DNA from: Pygmaiobacter massiliensis
Lineage (GTDB): Bacteria > Bacillota > Clostridia > Oscillospirales > Ruminococcaceae
Assembly: GCF_900199435.1 (NCBI RefSeq)
Contig: NZ_OAML01000003.1
Coordinates: 1,443,166 to 1,507,165, forward strand
Length of the DNA: 64,000 nt
Reading direction: 5' to 3'
In this document: positions 60,959-64,000 of the stretch, one piece after another
How the letters are laid out: each line of letters begins with the position of its first letter
How positions within the stretch are numbered: the stretch's first letter is position 1
Position numbers and translations under genes: made by a program
Notes under the pieces: generated by a model
The model's input: only the letters and a program-made list of their open reading frames with translations
Told to the model about the DNA's origin: nothing
Database searches by the model: none

Positions 60959-62122
60959 ATGGAAAAGAAGTTTATTCCGCTGTCGGTACCTAATTTCTCG
61001 GGAAAAGAAAAAGAGTATGTCAACGAGGCTGTTGTCAGCGAGTGGGTATCCACCGGTGGCAGCCTGGTTGGCGAATTTGAAAAGAAACTTGCTGAATATA
61101 CCGGCATGCCGACCGCAGTTGCCTGCAACAGCGGCACCTCCGGCCTGCACTTGGCACAGATGGTAGCAGGTGTTGCCCCCGGCGACGAGGTACTTGCTCC
61201 GGCACTTACCTTTATTGCGGCAGTCAACCCCATCCGCTACGTTTTTGCCGAGCCCGTTTTCATCGGCTGCGACGACACACTTTGCATGGACCCCGATGCC
61301 GCGGAGGCATTTTTGCGTGACAGCTGCGAAATGCGTGACGGCAAATGCTACAACAAAAAGACAGGCAAGCATGTTTCTGCCATGGTCGTTGTACATGTAT
61401 TCGGCAATATGGCCGCAATGGAGCGCTTTGTGCCGATGGCCAAACAATACGGCCTTGTGCTGATTGAGGACGCTACCGAAGCACTTGGCACCTATTACAC
61501 CGAGGGCGAATTAAAAGGTAAAATGGCAGGCACCATCGGCGATGTTGGCGTTTACAGCTTTAACGGCAACAAAATCGTCACCACCGGTGCCGGCGGCATG
61601 CTGGTTTCCAACCACCCGGATTGGGCAGAGCGTGCAAGATATCTTTCTACCCAGGCAAAAGATGACCTGGTGCAGTTCTACCACGGGGCAGTTGGCTACA
61701 ACTACCGTCTCACCAACGTGCAGGCTGCTATGGGCCTTGCTCAGATGGAGCAGCTGGAAGGATTTATTGCCCACAAGATGGAGCTGTATGAATTCTATAA
61801 AAATGCGCTGGACGGCAAGAACGGCTACCGTATTCTGCCGTTCCGCACCGATATCCGCTCGAACCACTGGTTCTTCAGCCTTTACCTGGAAGATGCACGT
61901 CATGACCGCGATACGCTGATTCACAAGCTGTCGGACGAAGAGAAAATTCAGACTCGTCCGGTATGGGCGCTCATCAACGAACAGAAACCCTATGTGGACA
62001 ATGAAGCACACGGCATGGAAAAAGCCGAAGATTACCGCGCAAAAATCGTCAACCTGCCCTGCTCCACCAACCTTTCGCTGGAGGACGCACAGCGCGTTGT
62101 TGAAGCATTGCTCGCTTACTGA
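60959..62122 (+). CDS. legC: DegT/DnrJ/EryC1-type sugar aminotransferase (LegC-like)
   Basis: A 387-residue PLP enzyme: IPLSVPNFSGKEKEYVNEAV, EWVSTGGSLVGEFEKKLAEYTG, ACNSGTSGLHLAQM, ALTFIAAVNPIRY, VHVFGNMA, EDATEALGTYY and FNGNKIVTTGAGGML with the PLP Lys. LegC aminates the 4-keto sugar made by LegB. ATG 60959 follows TGGAGGGTTTGTA; an upstream in-frame extension overlaps the previous gene and lacks a ribosome site. Confidence 0.93.
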   Translation: MEKKFIPLSVPNFSGKEKEYVNEAVVSEWVSTGGSLVGEFEKKLAEYTGMPTAVACNSGTSGLHLAQMVAGVAPGDEVLAPALTFIAAVNPIRYVFAEPVFIGCDDTLCMDPDAAEAFLRDSCEMRDGKCYNKKTGKHVSAMVVVHVFGNMAAMERFVPMAKQYGLVLIEDATEALGTYYTEGELKGKMAGTIGDVGVYSFNGNKIVTTGAGGMLVSNHPDWAERARYLSTQAKDDLVQFYHGAVGYNYRLTNVQAAMGLAQMEQLEGFIAHKMELYEFYKNALDGKNGYRILPFRTDIRSNHWFFSLYLEDARHDRDTLIHKLSDEEKIQTRPVWALINEQKPYVDNEAHGMEKAEDYRAKIVNLPCSTNLSLEDAQRVVEALLAY

Positions 62123-62172
62123 GCAGCAGCCGGGGTAAACCACCCCGAGCAACACATAAAGTGAGGTTCGCC

Positions 62173-63216
62173 ATGAAACTCGACGAATTGCTGATAGAAG
62201 AAGATAAAACCGTGCTGGAGGCGATGCAGCGGCTGGACGAAACCGGCCACCGCATTTTGTTCATCGCGCCCCACAACAAGCTGCGCGGCGTTGTAACCGA
62301 TAGTGACATCCGCCGTCACATCTTGCGGGGTGGGGCCTTGGCGGACCCCATCACCAAAATGGCGAATTACAGCCCTAAGTCGCTGCCGGTAGAGCGCCGC
62401 AGGGAAGCGAGGGACCTTTTGCTGAAACATTCTATTGATGCACTGCCGCTGCTGGATAAGCGCGGCTGCATCACCGATGTGGTTTTTGAAGGGGATCTCG
62501 ACGTGGATACCCATAAAAACGCAGGTCTGCCCGTCGTTGTTATGGCGGGCGGGCTTGGCACACGGCTTTACCCCTACACCAAAATTCTGCCCAAGCCGCT
62601 TATCCCCATTGGTGAGCTGCCGATTGCGGAGCATATTATCAATCGCTTCCACAATTTTGGCTGCAAACAGTTTCACCTTGTTGTCAACTACAAAAAAAGC
62701 ATGATTAAAAGCTACTTCAACGACCTTGAAAAAAGCTATGAAATCAGCTATGTGGACGAGGACAAGCCGCTGGGCACCGGCGGTGGCTTATCTCTGCTGA
62801 AAGGGCAGCTGGACAGCACCTTTTTCCTCACCAACTGCGATGTTCTCATCGATGCCGACTACGGTGACATTTACGAGTTCCATAAAAATTCCGGTAACCT
62901 CATCACGGTGGTCTGTGCATTTAAGCACATCACAATTCCGTACGGTGTTATCGAGCTGGGCAATGAGGGCGAGATTAAAAACGTCACCGAAAAGCCACAG
63001 ATGAATTTTCTCACCAATACCGGCGTGTATGTTGTTGAGCCGCGCGTCATTGAAGAGCTGGCCGAGGACACGCCAATCGGGTTCCCCGACATTATGGAGA
63101 ATTACCGCCACGCGGGCGAAAAAATTGGCGTTTACCCGGTAAGTGAAAACAGCTGGATGGACATGGGCCAGCTGGAAGAGCTGGAACAGATGCGCCGTCG
63201 GCTGGAAAATCGCTAA
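62173..63216 (+). CDS. ptmE: CBS-domain sugar nucleotidyltransferase (PtmE-like)
   Basis: A 347-residue protein: two CBS motifs (residues 1-118, with GVVTDSDIRRHIL and DVVFEGDLD) then a nucleotidyltransferase domain (VVMAGGLGTRLYPYTKILPKPLIPIGELPI, GTGGGLSLLKGQL, FLTNCDVLID). PtmE makes GDP-glucosamine for the GDP-based legionaminic pathway of Campylobacter. Its presence points to GDP- rather than UDP-linked intermediates. ATG 62173 follows GTGAGGTTCGCC. Confidence 0.92.
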   Translation: MKLDELLIEEDKTVLEAMQRLDETGHRILFIAPHNKLRGVVTDSDIRRHILRGGALADPITKMANYSPKSLPVERRREARDLLLKHSIDALPLLDKRGCITDVVFEGDLDVDTHKNAGLPVVVMAGGLGTRLYPYTKILPKPLIPIGELPIAEHIINRFHNFGCKQFHLVVNYKKSMIKSYFNDLEKSYEISYVDEDKPLGTGGGLSLLKGQLDSTFFLTNCDVLIDADYGDIYEFHKNSGNLITVVCAFKHITIPYGVIELGNEGEIKNVTEKPQMNFLTNTGVYVVEPRVIEELAEDTPIGFPDIMENYRHAGEKIGVYPVSENSWMDMGQLEELEQMRRRLENR

Positions 63217-63252
63217 AAAGCGCAGAAAACCGTCACCGAAAGAGGAACCACG

Positions 63253-64000
63253 ATGGAAAGAAAACCGACCCTGATTATTGCAGAAGCGGGCGTTAACCAT
63301 AACGGTAGCCTTGCACTGGCAAAAGAGATGGCGCTGGCGGCAAAAAACGCCGGGGCAGACATCGTAAAATATCAAACTGCTGTGCCCGAGCTGGTTATCA
63401 GCAAATTTGCCGAAAAGGCAGAGTACCAAAAAGCCCAGACAGGCGACGAAGAAAGCCAGCTGGAGATGGTGCGCCGCATCCACTTTGGCTTTGAGGCGCA
63501 CCGCGAGCTGAAAGCATACTGCGAAGAAATTGGCATCACCTATCTTTCGGCCGCGTTTGATTTGCCGAGTGCCGAATTCCTGGCAACGCTGAATCTGCCG
63601 TACATCAAAGTACCTTCCGGCGAGATTACCAACCTGCCTTATCTGGAGCAGATTGCAAAAGAGGGCAAACCGGTGCTGCTTTCTACCGGTATGTGCGAAC
63701 TGGACGAAATCGGCCAGGCACTGCAAGTGCTGCGCGAAGGCGGTGCGGGTGAGGTGACAGTGTTGCATTGCAACACCGAATACCCAACGCCGGACGCTGA
63801 CGCAAACCTGCTTGCGATGGCGGACATCCGAGAGCGTTTTGGCTGTGCTGTCGGCTATTCGGACCATACCAGTGGCATCGACGCAGACCTTGTGGCTGTT
63901 GCACTGGGTGCAAGTGTGATTGAAAAGCATTTTACATTAGATAAAAGTATGGATGGCCCCGACCACAAGGCAAGCCTTGATGTGGCGGAGCTGACCGAGA
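63253..64000 (+). CDS. legI: Legionaminate/sialate-type synthase, N-terminal part (truncated by window edge)
   Basis: The visible 249 residues are the TIM barrel of the NeuB family: PTLIIAEAGVNHNGSLALAKEMALAAKNAGADIVKYQT, KVPSGEITNLPYLEQIA, LLSTGMCELDEI, LHCNTEYPTP and VGYSDHTSGID...EKHFTLDKSMDGPDHKASL. The enzyme condenses a six-carbon amino sugar with phosphoenolpyruvate. The locus suggests LegI, but NeuB or PseI would look similar here. The C-terminal SAF/antifreeze-like domain lies beyond the edge. The ATG follows AGAGGAACCACG. Confidence 0.93.
   Translation, partial: MERKPTLIIAEAGVNHNGSLALAKEMALAAKNAGADIVKYQTAVPELVISKFAEKAEYQKAQTGDEESQLEMVRRIHFGFEAHRELKAYCEEIGITYLSAAFDLPSAEFLATLNLPYIKVPSGEITNLPYLEQIAKEGKPVLLSTGMCELDEIGQALQVLREGGAGEVTVLHCNTEYPTPDADANLLAMADIRERFGCAVGYSDHTSGIDADLVAVALGASVIEKHFTLDKSMDGPDHKASLDVAELTE

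Noticed and set aside
62788-63930. 380-codon minus-strand frame opposite ptmE and legI
   Set aside because: Spans two well-supported genes on the other strand and has no recognisable domain.

Overview
The window looks like a chromosomal segment of an anaerobic Firmicute of the class Clostridia, probably a gut-type member of the Oscillospiraceae or relatives. The evidence is a type III glutamine synthetase beside a type I enzyme, a T-box leader, strong AGGAGG-type ribosome sites, sigma-54 with an NtrC-type activator, and DUF6442/XRE and ECF/anti-sigma pairs. Species cannot be named from the sequence alone. I see no rRNA, tRNA, CRISPR array, transposase or prophage.

Layout. 1-4.3 kb: nitrogen assimilation, with glnA (cut by the left edge) divergent from asnA-glnN; both sides have unusual leader structures. 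4.4-8.0 kb: purC, purB, purA. 8.2-13.1 kb: a probable IclR regulon made of an arginase-family hydrolase with a Cys in place of a metal-ligand Asp, a MalY/PatB-type PLP enzyme, the IclR regulator and an Nramp-fold transporter without metal-binding motifs; a TTGACAATGTCG-like repeat recurs at the promoters. 13.2-16.7 kb: thioredoxin reductase and an atypical CVYC thioredoxin, divergent from an Smr protein and RecQ. 17-23.7 kb: a 2-hydroxycarboxylate transporter, small membrane proteins, an aldehyde dehydrogenase, an MFS transporter and a HAD phosphatase. 23.7-33.2 kb: a large GGDEF/EAL protein with all its signature motifs degraded, an M18 peptidase, DUF3870, a DUF4392 D-glutamate-cyclase-like protein, RpoN, small regulators and an ECF/anti-sigma pair.

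33.4-44.4 kb: an HTH regulator, then a 5-oxoproline operon (pxpA, Nramp-like transporter, pxpB, pxpC, DUF1445) preceded by a textbook -24/-12 promoter. A sodium/solute symporter, histidine kinase and sigma-54 activator operon lies just upstream and is the obvious candidate controller. DUF1445 here and DUF4392 at 29 kb are the two halves of the fused eukaryotic D-glutamate cyclase DGLUCY, so the region suggests integrated D-glutamate/5-oxoproline metabolism. 44.6-47.6 kb: metNIQ methionine importer behind a T-box leader. 47.7-48.4 kb: a LexA-like S24 repressor.

48.6-64 kb: a surface-glycan locus with two divergent arms. The minus arm has MBOAT and SGNH proteins (probable O-acylation), a surface-carbohydrate protein, a flippase and a PseA-type amidotransferase. 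The plus arm has legB, three membrane proteins of GT-C/DUF2142 type or unknown function, legC, ptmE and legI (cut by the right edge). Together they indicate legionaminic-acid-like nonulosonate synthesis by a GDP-sugar route and export of an O-acylated glycan.
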